DNA from: Candidatus Rokuibacteriota bacterium | GTDB lineage: Bacteria > Methylomirabilota > Methylomirabilia > Rokubacteriales > CSP1-6 | Reading direction: 5' to 3' | Length of the DNA: 33,369 nucleotides | Assembly: GCA_003220475.1 (NCBI GenBank) | Contig: QHSO01000032.1 | Coordinates: forward strand, 1 to 33,369 | In this document: positions 14,134 to 22,003 of the stretch, piece after piece | Position numbering within the stretch: the stretch's first letter is position 1 | Layout of the letters: every line of letters begins with the position of its first letter | Notes under the pieces: model-generated | What the model was told of the DNA's origin: nothing | Database searches by the model: none | The model's input: the letters and a program-made list of their open reading frames with translations, nothing else | Program-made: the position numbers and the translations under genes

Positions 14134-15844
14134 GAGCGATCTCCTCCTCCAGCTGCTGGCGCCGCCACAGCCGCGCGTAGAGTCCGCCCGCGGCCAGCAG
14201 CGTGGCGTGGTCGCCGTGCTCGACGAGCCGCCCCTCGTCGAGGACGACGACGCGATCGGCGGCCTGCGCGACACGCAGGCGGTGCGTCATGACCAGTGTC
14301 GTCAGGCGGTGGTCGCGTAGCGCGCGCACGATCGCCTCCTCGGTCGCGGCGTCCACGCTCGCAAAGACGTCGTCGAGGACCAGGATCGGCGGGCGGCCCG
14401 CCAGCGCGCGCGCGAGCGCCAGCCGCTGCCGCTGGCCGCCCGACACGGTGAGGCCGCGCTCGCCGACGACGGTGGCGTAGCCGTCGGGAAAGCCGCTCAC
14501 CTCGGCGGCGACGTTGGCGGCCTGCGCCGCCGCCACGACGTCGAGCCCGGCGCGACCCAGGGTGATGTTGTCCGCGATGGAGCGCGAGAAGAGAAACGCC
14601 TCCTGCGGCACCCAGCCCACCGTGGCGCGCAGCGGGGCCAGCGGCAGCGACGTCACGTCGCGACCGCCGACGAACACGGTGCCGGCCGGCGGCTCCCAGA
14701 GCCGCGCGAGCAGCAGCCCCAGCGTGCTCTTGCCCGCGCCGGTCGGTCCCACCACCGCGACCATCTCGCCAGGCGCCACCGCGAAGGTGACGTCGCGCAG
14801 CGCCTGACCGCGGGCGGGATAGCCCCACGTCAGCCGCTCAAACGCGAGCGACGGGGGGCCGCCCAGTGGCGCGGCGTCGCCCGGCGCGGGCCGGGCGGCG
14901 GTGACGATTTCCTGGATGCGCTCCATGGAGGTCAGCCCGCGACGCACGACGGACAGCGTGAGGCCGAGCGCCACCGTCGGCCAGGCGAGATAGCCGAGGT
15001 ACCCGTTGAAGGCGACGAGGTCGCCCAGCGTGATGCGTCCCGATGCGACGTCGCGGCCGCCCACCCAGATCACCACGAGCACGCCCACACCGGCGATGAG
15101 CGACATGAGCGGCGTGAAGCGCGCCTGGATCGCCGCGACGGCGACGCTGCGCTCGAGCAGCGTGCGATTGGCCGCCGCGAACGTCGCGGCCGCCCGGTGC
15201 TCCATCGTGTACGCCCGAATGGCGGCCATGCCGGCCAGCGTCTCCTGCACGCGGCCCGACAGCGTGCCGAGCTGCTCCTGCATCGCCTGTGTGCGCTCGT
15301 TGAGCGAGACGTTGAAGCGCCGCGCCAGCAGCACGAGGATCGGCATCGGCGCCATCGCACACAGGGTGAGCCACGGATCGACCGCCAGCATCGCCGCCAG
15401 GGCGCCGCCGAAGGCGAGCGCCGTGCTCACAAGGCTCACCGCGCCGAAGCCGACGAGGCTGCGCACGGCCGAGACGTCGCTGGAGGCGCGCGTCATGAGG
15501 TCGCCCGTCGAGTGACGCGCGAAGAACTCCGGCGGAAACGTCTGCAGCGCGGCGTACAGCCGATCCCGGAGATCGGCTTCCACACGCTGGCCGGCGCCGA
15601 GGATCGCGAACCGCGAGCCGAGCCGCGCGGCGCCGTTGGCCGCCGCGAGCGCGAGGATGAGGCCGACATAGCCGCCGAGGGCGGCGGCGGCGCCGTCGCG
15701 GGCGAGCGCGTCGATCGCGTGCTTGACCGTCCACGGCACGGCGAGCGAGAACCCGGTGGCGGCGAGGAGACAGAGCGTGCCGAGCGCGTAACGCGCGCGG
15801 TACCGCCCGGCGGCGCGCGCGATGGCGAGCGCGGCAGGCGTCAG
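14126..15844 (-). CDS. ABC exporter half-transporter A (degenerate Walker B)
   Basis: A 572-residue half-transporter, counted from CTG 15844. Membrane helix 1 (YALGTLCLLAATGFSLAVPWTV) lies upstream of the first conventional start (GTG 15739), so that start would cut the domain; no ATG/GTG is in frame further up. ATPase motifs: Walker A GPTGAGKST 366-374, signature VSGGQ 467-471, Walker B ILVLDD 487-492 with Asp492 where Glu is usual, H-loop His521. The Asp marks the non-hydrolysing site of heterodimeric exporters, matching the LSHGQ signature of its partner. The start overlaps the ketopantoate reductase stop as CTGA. Confidence 0.9.
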   Translation of the reverse strand: MTPAALAIARAAGRYRARYALGTLCLLAATGFSLAVPWTVKHAIDALARDGAAAALGGYVGLILALAAANGAARLGSRFAILGAGQRVEADLRDRLYAALQTFPPEFFARHSTGDLMTRASSDVSAVRSLVGFGAVSLVSTALAFGGALAAMLAVDPWLTLCAMAPMPILVLLARRFNVSLNERTQAMQEQLGTLSGRVQETLAGMAAIRAYTMEHRAAATFAAANRTLLERSVAVAAIQARFTPLMSLIAGVGVLVVIWVGGRDVASGRITLGDLVAFNGYLGYLAWPTVALGLTLSVVRRGLTSMERIQEIVTAARPAPGDAAPLGGPPSLAFERLTWGYPARGQALRDVTFAVAPGEMVAVVGPTGAGKSTLGLLLARLWEPPAGTVFVGGRDVTSLPLAPLRATVGWVPQEAFLFSRSIADNITLGRAGLDVVAAAQAANVAAEVSGFPDGYATVVGERGLTVSGGQRQRLALARALAGRPPILVLDDVFASVDAATEEAIVRALRDHRLTTLVMTHRLRVAQAADRVVVLDEGRLVEHGDHATLLAAGGLYARLWRRQQLEEEIARA

Positions 15845-16761
15845 CCGCGACTCCCCGCCGCGTGCGGCTTGAGCGCGGCGTAGACGGCGAAGACGGTCGG
15901 CGTCGGGACGCCCAGCCGCTCACCGAGGCGCACGGCGTGGCCGTGCAGTGCCTCCAGCTCGAGCCGGCGGCCGTGCACGAGGTCGTGGTGCAGCGACGAG
16001 AAGGCCGTCGGCGCCAGCGCGCTCGCATTCTTGATGATCGTCTCGACGACGTCGGCGGGCAGCGTCACGCCGGCGGCCCGCGCCACCGCCGCCAGCTCCT
16101 CCACGATGCGTCGGTACATCCGCCACGTTTCGGGGATTTGCCGGATGACGCCGATCGGCGCGCGCGTCAGTGCGGTGGTGCCGGCCTGCGCGCTGATCAA
16201 CAGATACTTCTCCCACAGCACGCGGCGAACCTCGGTCGAGAGCTCCACCGGCACGCCGGCGGCGGCCAGCGCGTCGCGCAGGCGCGTGGCCCGCTCGCTC
16301 ACGCGTCCGTCGAGCTCACCGAAGACGATCCGCCCGAGCAGCGTGTGTGCGATCACGCCGGGCGACTCGATCGTGCTGAACACGAACGCGGCGCCGCCGA
16401 GGGCCCGGCCGGCGCCGAGGACGTCGTCCAGGATCTCCTCGTTGTCGACGCCGTTCTGCAGCGACACCACGCCCGTGTCGCGACCGAGCACCGGCCGCAG
16501 CGCCTCGGCGGCCTCGCGCGTGTCGAACGACTTCACGCAGAAGAGCGCCATGTCCACGGGCGCCTGGTCGGCGAACGACTCCACGGCGTCGGCCTTGGCC
16601 GTGAATTCGCCGTCGACGGCGGAGCGCACGCGCAGGCCGTGGCGGCGGATGGCGTCCAGGTGCGCGCCCCGCGCCAACATGACGACCGACTCGCCCGCGC
16701 GCGCGAGCTTCGCGCCGAAGTAGCCGCCGACACCGCCGGCGCCCACGATCGCGATGCGCAT
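15841..16761 (-). CDS. Ketopantoate reductase-like (ApbA/PanE family) dehydrogenase
   Basis: A 306-residue protein. N-terminal Rossmann domain with MRIAIVGAGGVGGYFGAKL (GxGxxG at 7-12), CVKSFDTREAAEAL, VVSLQNGVDNEEIL; C-terminal helical domain with the conserved Lys-containing WEKYLLISAQAGTTALTRAP and SSLHHDLVHGRRLELEAL. In PanE this reduces 2-dehydropantoate to pantoate with NADPH in CoA synthesis, but many members act on other 2-oxoacids, and no other pantothenate gene is nearby, so the substrate stays open. ATG 16761 overlaps the CorA stop as TGATG; the stop overlaps the ABC start. Confidence 0.88.
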   Translation of the reverse strand: MRIAIVGAGGVGGYFGAKLARAGESVVMLARGAHLDAIRRHGLRVRSAVDGEFTAKADAVESFADQAPVDMALFCVKSFDTREAAEALRPVLGRDTGVVSLQNGVDNEEILDDVLGAGRALGGAAFVFSTIESPGVIAHTLLGRIVFGELDGRVSERATRLRDALAAAGVPVELSTEVRRVLWEKYLLISAQAGTTALTRAPIGVIRQIPETWRMYRRIVEELAAVARAAGVTLPADVVETIIKNASALAPTAFSSLHHDLVHGRRLELEALHGHAVRLGERLGVPTPTVFAVYAALKPHAAGSRG

Positions 16762-17861
16762 CACCACCACCCCCGGCGCTTGAAGTAGCCGAGCATACCG
16801 AGCGCGCTCGCGCACATGAGTCCCAGCGCCCACGCGTAGCCGTAGCGCCACTCGAGCTCCGGCATGTGCTTGAAGTTCATCCCGTAGATCGAGGCGATCG
16901 TCGTGAGCGGGATAAAGATGGTCGCGATGACCGTGAGCACCTTCATGACCTCGTTCAATCGCTGGTTCTGCACCGACAGGTAGACCTCCATCACCGACAC
17001 CGCCGTCTCGCGCAGGGACTCGACGATCTCGAGCGCCTGGACGGCGTGGTCGTAGACGTCGCGCAGGAAGAGGCGCGTCTCGGCCGTCACCAGCTGCGAC
17101 TCGTCGCGCTGCAGGACGGTCACCTCTTCGCGCATCGGCCACACGGCGCGGCGCAGGGTCAGCAGCTGGTGGCGCATGCGCTGCAGCTGCACCAGCACGA
17201 TGGCGCTGGGGTCGTCGATGGCGGCCGACTCGAGGTGCTGGATACGCTCGCCGAACTGCTCGATCACGGGAAAGTACGCGTCCACCACGGAGTCGATGAG
17301 CAGGTAGGCGAGATAGTCGGCGCCGGCGTCGCGGACGCGGCCGCGGCCCTGACGGATGGCCTCGCGTACGGCCCCGAAGCAATCACCGTCCGGACGCTCC
17401 TGCACGGTGATGAGCCATCCGGCGCCGAAGAACAGGCTCACCTGCTCCTCGGCCACCTCGCCCTCGGCGATGCGCATCGTGTGCATGACCACGAACAGGT
17501 GCTTGTCGTAGCGCTCCACCTTCGGCCGCTGCCCGACGTTGAGAACGTCTTCGAGCGCGAGCGGGTGCAACCCGAAGCGCTCGCCGAGCCGCGTGAGGGT
17601 CTGGGTATCGCCGAGGCCGTCAACGTTGATCCACGTGACGCCGCCGGGCGCGGTCAGCACCAGCGCGTCGTCGACGGTGACGTCGCGACGCTCGGTGGCG
17701 CCCTCGCGGTTGTAGGCCAGCACGGAAATGCGCGCGGGGGTCGGCACGCCGGCGGCGATCAGCGTTCCGGGCGGCGTGCCGGGTCTCACGTGCGCCCCGC
17801 GACGCCGCCGCGTGCCGAGCCCGGCGCTCAGCCGGCGCGTGAGGCGAGCGTCATCAGGCAT
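16761..17861 (-). CDS. corA: CorA-family divalent-metal channel
   Basis: A 366-residue inner-membrane metal channel. A large cytoplasmic domain with WINVDGLGDTQTLTRLGERFGLHPLALEDVLN and a long helical stalk precede two C-terminal membrane helices. The selectivity motif YGMNF at 326-330 at the end of helix 1 is intact and is followed by the acidic loop HMPELEW. CorA channels usually carry Mg2+, sometimes Co2+ or Ni2+; some close relatives carry Zn2+. ATG 17861 sits 6 nt after a -10-like box. First gene of the operon ending in the SDR and divergent from the inositol-phosphatase gene. Confidence 0.92.
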   Translation of the reverse strand: MPDDARLTRRLSAGLGTRRRRGAHVRPGTPPGTLIAAGVPTPARISVLAYNREGATERRDVTVDDALVLTAPGGVTWINVDGLGDTQTLTRLGERFGLHPLALEDVLNVGQRPKVERYDKHLFVVMHTMRIAEGEVAEEQVSLFFGAGWLITVQERPDGDCFGAVREAIRQGRGRVRDAGADYLAYLLIDSVVDAYFPVIEQFGERIQHLESAAIDDPSAIVLVQLQRMRHQLLTLRRAVWPMREEVTVLQRDESQLVTAETRLFLRDVYDHAVQALEIVESLRETAVSVMEVYLSVQNQRLNEVMKVLTVIATIFIPLTTIASIYGMNFKHMPELEWRYGYAWALGLMCASALGMLGYFKRRGWW

Positions 17862-17867
17862 CGAGCC

Positions 17868-17896
17868 ATGCTCCGAGACGCTCCGTTGGTTGTCAA
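17868..17896 (-). promoter_or_regulatory. Promoter of the CorA operon, probably leaderless
   Basis: Minus strand: TTGACA (17896-17891, perfect), 17-nt spacer, GAGCAT (17873-17868, 3/6), then 6 nt to ATG 17861. Confidence 0.45.
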
Positions 17897-17914
17897 GCGA
17901 GCGTGTGATAAAGT
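17886..17914 (+). promoter_or_regulatory. Promoter of the inositol-phosphatase gene, probably leaderless
   Basis: TAAAGT (17909-17914, 4/6) lies 8 nt before ATG 17923. The -35 at 17-nt spacing is TTGGTT (weak). It overlaps the divergent CorA -35. Confidence 0.4.
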
Positions 17915-17922
17915 CACGCCGC

Positions 17923-18726
17923 ATGGCATCGCTCGAGCGCCGCGTCGCCGTCGACGCCGCGCGCGTCGCCGGCCTTCTGCTGCACGACGAGGTCTCCGGC
18001 GCTCGGCGCATCACGTACAAGGACTCGCCCACGAACCTCGTGACCGAGATGGACCAGCGCGCCGAGGCCGAGATCCTCGGTCGCCTTCGGGCCACCTTTC
18101 CCGACGACGCGATCCTCTCGGAGGAAACCGGCGCGTCGCCCGGCCATTCGGGGCGCCGCTGGATCATCGATCCGCTCGACGGCACCACGAACTACGCGCA
18201 CGGTCTGCCCGTGTTCGGCGTGTCGATCGCGCTCGAGGCCGAGCGTCGCATTATCCTCGGTGTCGTCTACGATCCGTCGCGCGACGAGCTGTTCGTGGCC
18301 GAGCGAGGCCGCGGCGCCACCCTCGGCGATGCGCCGATCCGCGTCTCGGCGAGTGCCTCGCTCGGCGAGAGCCTGCTCACCACCGGATTTCCGTACAACA
18401 TCCGCGACACGCGCGACACGAATCTCCCGGAGTACGCGGCCTTCAGCGTGCGCGCGCGCGCCGTGCGCCGCCTGGGCTCCGCCGTGCTCGATCTCGCCTA
18501 CGTCGCGTGCGGCCGTTTCGACGCCTTCTGGGAGCTGCGGCTGGGCGCGTGGGACGTGGCGGCGGGGAGCCTGCTCGTCGAGGAGGCCGGCGGGATGATC
18601 ACCGGCATCGACGGCGGCCCGCTCGACGTGGACGCGCCGACGCTCGTGGCCAGCAACGGCCTCGTGCACCACGACGTGCTGCGCGTGCTGAAGGAAGTGC
18701 GCGGCGCAAGGAGGGAGCTCGGATGA
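17923..18726 (+). CDS. Inositol monophosphatase-family phosphatase
   Basis: A 267-residue Mg2+-dependent phosphatase of the SuhB/IMPase/CysQ fold. Metal ligands are visible: Glu67-Glu68 (LSEETG), D83-P-L-D86-GTTN (the family's first motif) and GAWD ending at Asp211 (second motif). The N-terminal DAARVAGLLL helix and the SPTNLVTEMDQRAE segment match true IMPases. Possible substrates are inositol phosphates, histidinol phosphate or fructose bisphosphate, not distinguishable here. ATG 17923 follows a TAAAGT box by 8 nt. The stop overlaps the lipoprotein start as ATGA. Confidence 0.92.
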   Translation: MASLERRVAVDAARVAGLLLHDEVSGARRITYKDSPTNLVTEMDQRAEAEILGRLRATFPDDAILSEETGASPGHSGRRWIIDPLDGTTNYAHGLPVFGVSIALEAERRIILGVVYDPSRDELFVAERGRGATLGDAPIRVSASASLGESLLTTGFPYNIRDTRDTNLPEYAAFSVRARAVRRLGSAVLDLAYVACGRFDAFWELRLGAWDVAAGSLLVEEAGGMITGIDGGPLDVDAPTLVASNGLVHHDVLRVLKEVRGARRELG

Positions 18727-19307
18727 CGCGTTGGACAATCGGTGGCACCGCGTGTCTCGTCCTCGCTCTGGTCCTTGCCGGCTGTACGGCGCTCCGCGGC
18801 ATGCGCGAGGTGTCCCCCGACGCCGTGCGCCTGGCGCCGGTGGCCGATCAGGCCACCGTCATCTTCCTGCGGGCGGCGCGGGCCGGGACCACCACCTCGC
18901 TGTTCGAGCTACGCGGGTCCGAGCAGCGCTTCATCGGTCTTCTCGTCAGCGACGCCCGACTCGTATACCGCACCGCGCCCGGCCGAACGCGGTTCATGGT
19001 GATCGGGCTCAGCGCCGATTTCCTCGATGCCGAGCTTGCGGCAGGCAAGACGTACCAGGTCGCGGTCCTGCTGGGCCAGGGCACGGCCGAGCAGTTCTTC
19101 GTCCTGCGGCCGGTACGTCCCGGCGCGCCGCAAACGTCGGCCGTGCAGTACTGCCTGGCGTCGTGCACGTGGGTGGAGAATACGGAACAGTCGGAGGGGT
19201 GGGCCCGCCAGAAGGCGTCGAGCATCGAGCGGAAAAAGGCGCGCTACCTGCCGGCCTGGGAAAGTCAGCCGAACCGACCGACGCTGCTGGCCACCGACGG
19301 CACGTGA
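18723..19307 (+). CDS. Lipoprotein, DUF2846-like
   Basis: A 194-residue exported lipoprotein. The signal peptide ends in the lipobox LAGC, with Cys21 as the lipid anchor. The mature domain begins ATVIFLRAARAGTTTSLFELRG and continues FIGLLVSDARLVYRTAPGRTRFMV and LAAGKTYQVAVLLG, a beta-rich pattern like DUF2846 proteins (short periplasmic domains of unknown role). The C-terminal tail has paired cysteines (QYCLASCTW). ATG has the strong site AAGGAGG about 9 nt upstream, inside the phosphatase gene, and overlaps its stop by four bases. Converges on the ketosynthase gene with a 34-nt gap that holds only short imperfect inverted repeats. Confidence 0.75.
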   Translation: MTRWTIGGTACLVLALVLAGCTALRGMREVSPDAVRLAPVADQATVIFLRAARAGTTTSLFELRGSEQRFIGLLVSDARLVYRTAPGRTRFMVIGLSADFLDAELAAGKTYQVAVLLGQGTAEQFFVLRPVRPGAPQTSAVQYCLASCTWVENTEQSEGWARQKASSIERKKARYLPAWESQPNRPTLLATDGT

Positions 19308-19341
19308 CGCCGGCGCGGCTCGGCGGCATGGCCGACCGCCA

Positions 19342-20574
19342 CTAGGACCAGCGCGTGAAGATGAGCGACGTGTTGACGCCGCCGAAGGCGAAGTTGTTGC
19401 TCATCACGTGCTCGACGCGGAGGGCGCGCGGCTCGCCGCGGACGTAGTCGAGCGGCGCGCAGCGCGGATCGGGGTCCTCGAGGTTCAGTGTCGGCGCGAA
19501 CCAGTCCTCGCGCAGCATCATGATGCTGAGCCACGCCTCCAGCGCGCCGCCGGCGCCCAGGGTGTGGCCGAGATAGCTCTTCAGCGAGCTGATCGGTGCG
19601 CGGTCGCCGAACACCCGGAACGTGGCGACGCTTTCCGCGATGTCGCCGGCCTCCGTCGCGGTGCCGTGCGCGTTGACGTAGCCGACATCCGCCGGCGCCA
19701 GGCCGGCGTCGCGCAGCGCGAGCTCCATCACCGTCTGCATCCCGCGAACGTCGGGATTGGTGATGTGTGTGCCGTCGCCGTTCGTACCGAAGCCGGCGAC
19801 CTCCGCGTAGATGCGGGCGCCGCGTGCGCGGGCGTGCTCGAGCTCCTCGAGCACGAGCGTGCCCGCCCCCTCGCCCACGACGAGACCGTCGCGCGCGCGG
19901 TCGAACGGCCGCGGCGTGCGTTCGGGCTCGTCGTTGCGCGTGGAGGTGGCGAACATGATGTCGAAGACCGCGGCGTTCACCGCGTGCAGCTCCTCCGCGC
20001 CGCCCGCGACCATCAGGTTCTGCCGGCCGCCCACGATGGCCTCGTACGCGTAGCCGATGCCCTGGCTGCCGGCGGTGCACGCGCTGCACGTCGGCATGAC
20101 CCGCCCCGTGATGCCGAAGAACTGCGCGAGGTTCGCCGCGCAGGTGTGGCTCATGAACTGCAGATAGTCGGTGCCTGCGATGCCCTTGAGGCTGCGCTTC
20201 GTGTAGAACGTCGCGGCATAGATCTCCATCGCCGGCGGGCTCCCGCTCGTCGAGCCGTACGCGATGCCCGTCGTGCCGTCGGTGACGAGCGTGCTGCCCG
20301 TCAGTCCCGCGTCGGCGAGCGCCAGCTCGGTGGCGCGCGTGGCCATGAGCGCGACGCGACCCATGCTGCGCACTTTCTTCCGCGGATAGTGTCCCGGCAC
20401 GGCGAAGTCGGGCACGGGAGCGCCCAGCCGCGTATCGAGTCCCTCGTAGGCGTCCCACTCCGGCATCACGCGCACGCCGGAGCGCTTGGCCAGCAGCCCC
20501 GCGCGAATCGTCGGCCAGTCGCCACCCAACGGTGAGAGGCCGGCCATGCCGGTGACGACGACCCGACGCCTCAT
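19342..20574 (-). CDS. Beta-ketoacyl-ACP synthase (FabF/ApeO-like)
   Basis: A 410-residue condensing enzyme. The catalytic triad is intact: Cys166 in SACTAGSQGIG, His303 in NAHGTATEAGD and His337 in KSYLGHTLGAGG. It begins RRVVVTGMAGLSPLGG and ends NNFAFGGVNTSLIF, normal for FabF. The PRKKVRSMGRVALMA region and the gene's company (ACP, ApeP-like dehydratase, COG4648-like protein) resemble ketosynthases of aryl-polyene clusters rather than primary FabF. It is the last gene of its operon; ATG overlaps the dehydratase stop as ATGA. No ketoreductase follows, so the beta-keto reduction must come from elsewhere. Confidence 0.92.
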   Translation of the reverse strand: MRRRVVVTGMAGLSPLGGDWPTIRAGLLAKRSGVRVMPEWDAYEGLDTRLGAPVPDFAVPGHYPRKKVRSMGRVALMATRATELALADAGLTGSTLVTDGTTGIAYGSTSGSPPAMEIYAATFYTKRSLKGIAGTDYLQFMSHTCAANLAQFFGITGRVMPTCSACTAGSQGIGYAYEAIVGGRQNLMVAGGAEELHAVNAAVFDIMFATSTRNDEPERTPRPFDRARDGLVVGEGAGTLVLEELEHARARGARIYAEVAGFGTNGDGTHITNPDVRGMQTVMELALRDAGLAPADVGYVNAHGTATEAGDIAESVATFRVFGDRAPISSLKSYLGHTLGAGGALEAWLSIMMLREDWFAPTLNLEDPDPRCAPLDYVRGEPRALRVEHVMSNNFAFGGVNTSLIFTRWS

Positions 20575-21047
20575 CGAGTCTCCACGCCGCCGCGGCCGCT
20601 GAGCGCATCGGCGCCCTCGGCCCGTGCGACCGTCAGCGTGCCTTCCACCAGCGTGGCGCGCGTGCGCGCGTCACGCACGACGCAGGCGAACGAAAAGAAA
20701 TCGTGCTCGCCCCAGACGTGCGCGGCCTCGACCTCCAGGTGCTGGCCGGGCTGAAAGCGCGGCGTGTGCAGCGTGATCGATCGCGAGCCCAGGAGGAAGC
20801 CGATCGTGATCGGATCGCCGGCCGCGCGCGCGCGGAGTCCGCCGTGGGCGGCGATGCACTGGGCCATGTACTCGATGGCGACCCACGCCGGCACGCCGCC
20901 ATCGGCCTCGGCGAAGACGCCGGCCGGCGAGACCTCGACCGTGCACGTCGTCCGCCGCTCCGTGTGATCGGTGATCCGCGTGAGCAGGACCATGCGCCCG
21001 CTCTGCGGCAGCACCTCGTCGACGCGTGGGAAGATGGCCGTCGTCAT
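20571..21047 (-). CDS. Hotdog-fold acyl-ACP dehydratase, ApeP-like
   Basis: A 158-residue single hotdog protein beginning IFPRVDEVLPQSGRMVLLTRI, with VPAWVAIEYMAQCIAAHGGLRA carrying Glu59 on the central helix, GFLLGSRSITLHTPRFQPGQHLEV, and a closing strand ATLVEGTLTV. This order is that of ApeP (COG4706-type 3-hydroxyacyl-ACP dehydratases) in aryl-polyene clusters. It should remove water from a 3-hydroxyacyl-ACP to give an enoyl or polyene chain. ATG 21047 overlaps the preceding acyltransferase stop by four bases, and the stop overlaps the ketosynthase ATG in the same way. Confidence 0.82.
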   Translation of the reverse strand: MTTAIFPRVDEVLPQSGRMVLLTRITDHTERRTTCTVEVSPAGVFAEADGGVPAWVAIEYMAQCIAAHGGLRARAAGDPITIGFLLGSRSITLHTPRFQPGQHLEVEAAHVWGEHDFFSFACVVRDARTRATLVEGTLTVARAEGADALSGRGGVETR

Positions 21048-22003
21048 GTCGCGCTCGGCGAAAGCGTGTCCCAGAACTCGTAGAAGTTGAACCACTGATA
21101 AGGCGCCCTCAGACAGTAGTGCTCGAGGCGGCTGGCGTAGTGGCGCGCGAGCGCGTCGAGCGCGCCGGCGCGCTCCGCGGCGGGCAGCACGATCTCGTCG
21201 GCCAGCATCTCGACGAAGACCTCGTAGGTCGTGTGATCGCGCCGCAGGCCGATCATCAGGAGGACGGGGCACTTCAGCGCACTGGCAAGGAGGAAGGGAG
21301 CGTGGGGAATCGCCGCGCGCTCGCCGAGGAAGGGCACGTACGACACGCGTGTGTGGTCGCCGACCCCGACACGATCGGCGAGCATGCCGACGAACTCGCC
21401 GCGCTGCAGACACGCCCGGATGTCGAAGACGCTGTGCGGCGCGGCACGCTCGAGATCGATGATGCGCAGGCGTTGCGACGGATTCAGACGGGTGAAGACC
21501 GTGTTGATCATCCGTGCGTTGCGCAGGAACATGGCGACGTTGAGCGCGACCCCGCCCTGGTCCGCCACCAGACGGAGCGCGTCGAAGCTGCCGAGATGGG
21601 CGCTGACCACGAGCGCGCCGCGCCCCCGCTGGGCCAGCCGCTGCAGGTGCTCGCGGCCGTGCACCACCGTCTCGAACTCACCGGTGTCGCCGAGAAAGAA
21701 CGAGGCGCGGTCGATCATGTTCAGCGCGAACTCGTGAAAGTGGCGGAACGACTCGCGCCACCCCGGCGCGCGTGGCACCGCGTCGTGCCCTTCGCGGGGC
21801 GCCCAGCGGTACAGGCGTGCGAGATAGTCGCGTGACGCCCGCCGCGCCGCCCGTCCGGTGACGAAGAAGTAGCCGACGACGGGAACGATGAGATAGGCGC
21901 AGATGCGGCGGCCGAAGATCCGCGAGCACCAGACGACGAAGTACATGCCCAGGAGCGAGCCGCGCTCGGCGACCGTGAGCCATCCCGTCCCCGGCGCCGT
22001 CAT
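21044..22003 (-). CDS. LpxL/HtrB-like lipid acyltransferase
   Basis: A 319-residue membrane-associated acyltransferase. An N-terminal hydrophobic segment (about 18-50) anchors it; the catalytic H-x4-D is H136-LGSF-D141, preceded by GRGALVVSAHLGSFD as in LpxL/HtrB enzymes; later GMLADRVGVG and VPFLGERAAIPHAPFLLASALKCPVLLM match the acceptor-binding region. It ends WFNFYEFWD, as do homologues in aryl-polyene clusters. Expected to transfer an acyl chain from ACP to a lipid or sugar acceptor. Overlaps the fusion gene upstream and the dehydratase downstream by ATGA. Confidence 0.88.
   Translation of the reverse strand: MTAPGTGWLTVAERGSLLGMYFVVWCSRIFGRRICAYLIVPVVGYFFVTGRAARRASRDYLARLYRWAPREGHDAVPRAPGWRESFRHFHEFALNMIDRASFFLGDTGEFETVVHGREHLQRLAQRGRGALVVSAHLGSFDALRLVADQGGVALNVAMFLRNARMINTVFTRLNPSQRLRIIDLERAAPHSVFDIRACLQRGEFVGMLADRVGVGDHTRVSYVPFLGERAAIPHAPFLLASALKCPVLLMIGLRRDHTTYEVFVEMLADEIVLPAAERAGALDALARHYASRLEHYCLRAPYQWFNFYEFWDTLSPSAT

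Noticed and set aside
16866-19307. 813-codon plus-strand open frame across CorA, the phosphatase and the lipoprotein
   Set aside because: Only its last part (from 18723) is a gene; the rest is antisense or out-of-frame to well-recognised proteins.
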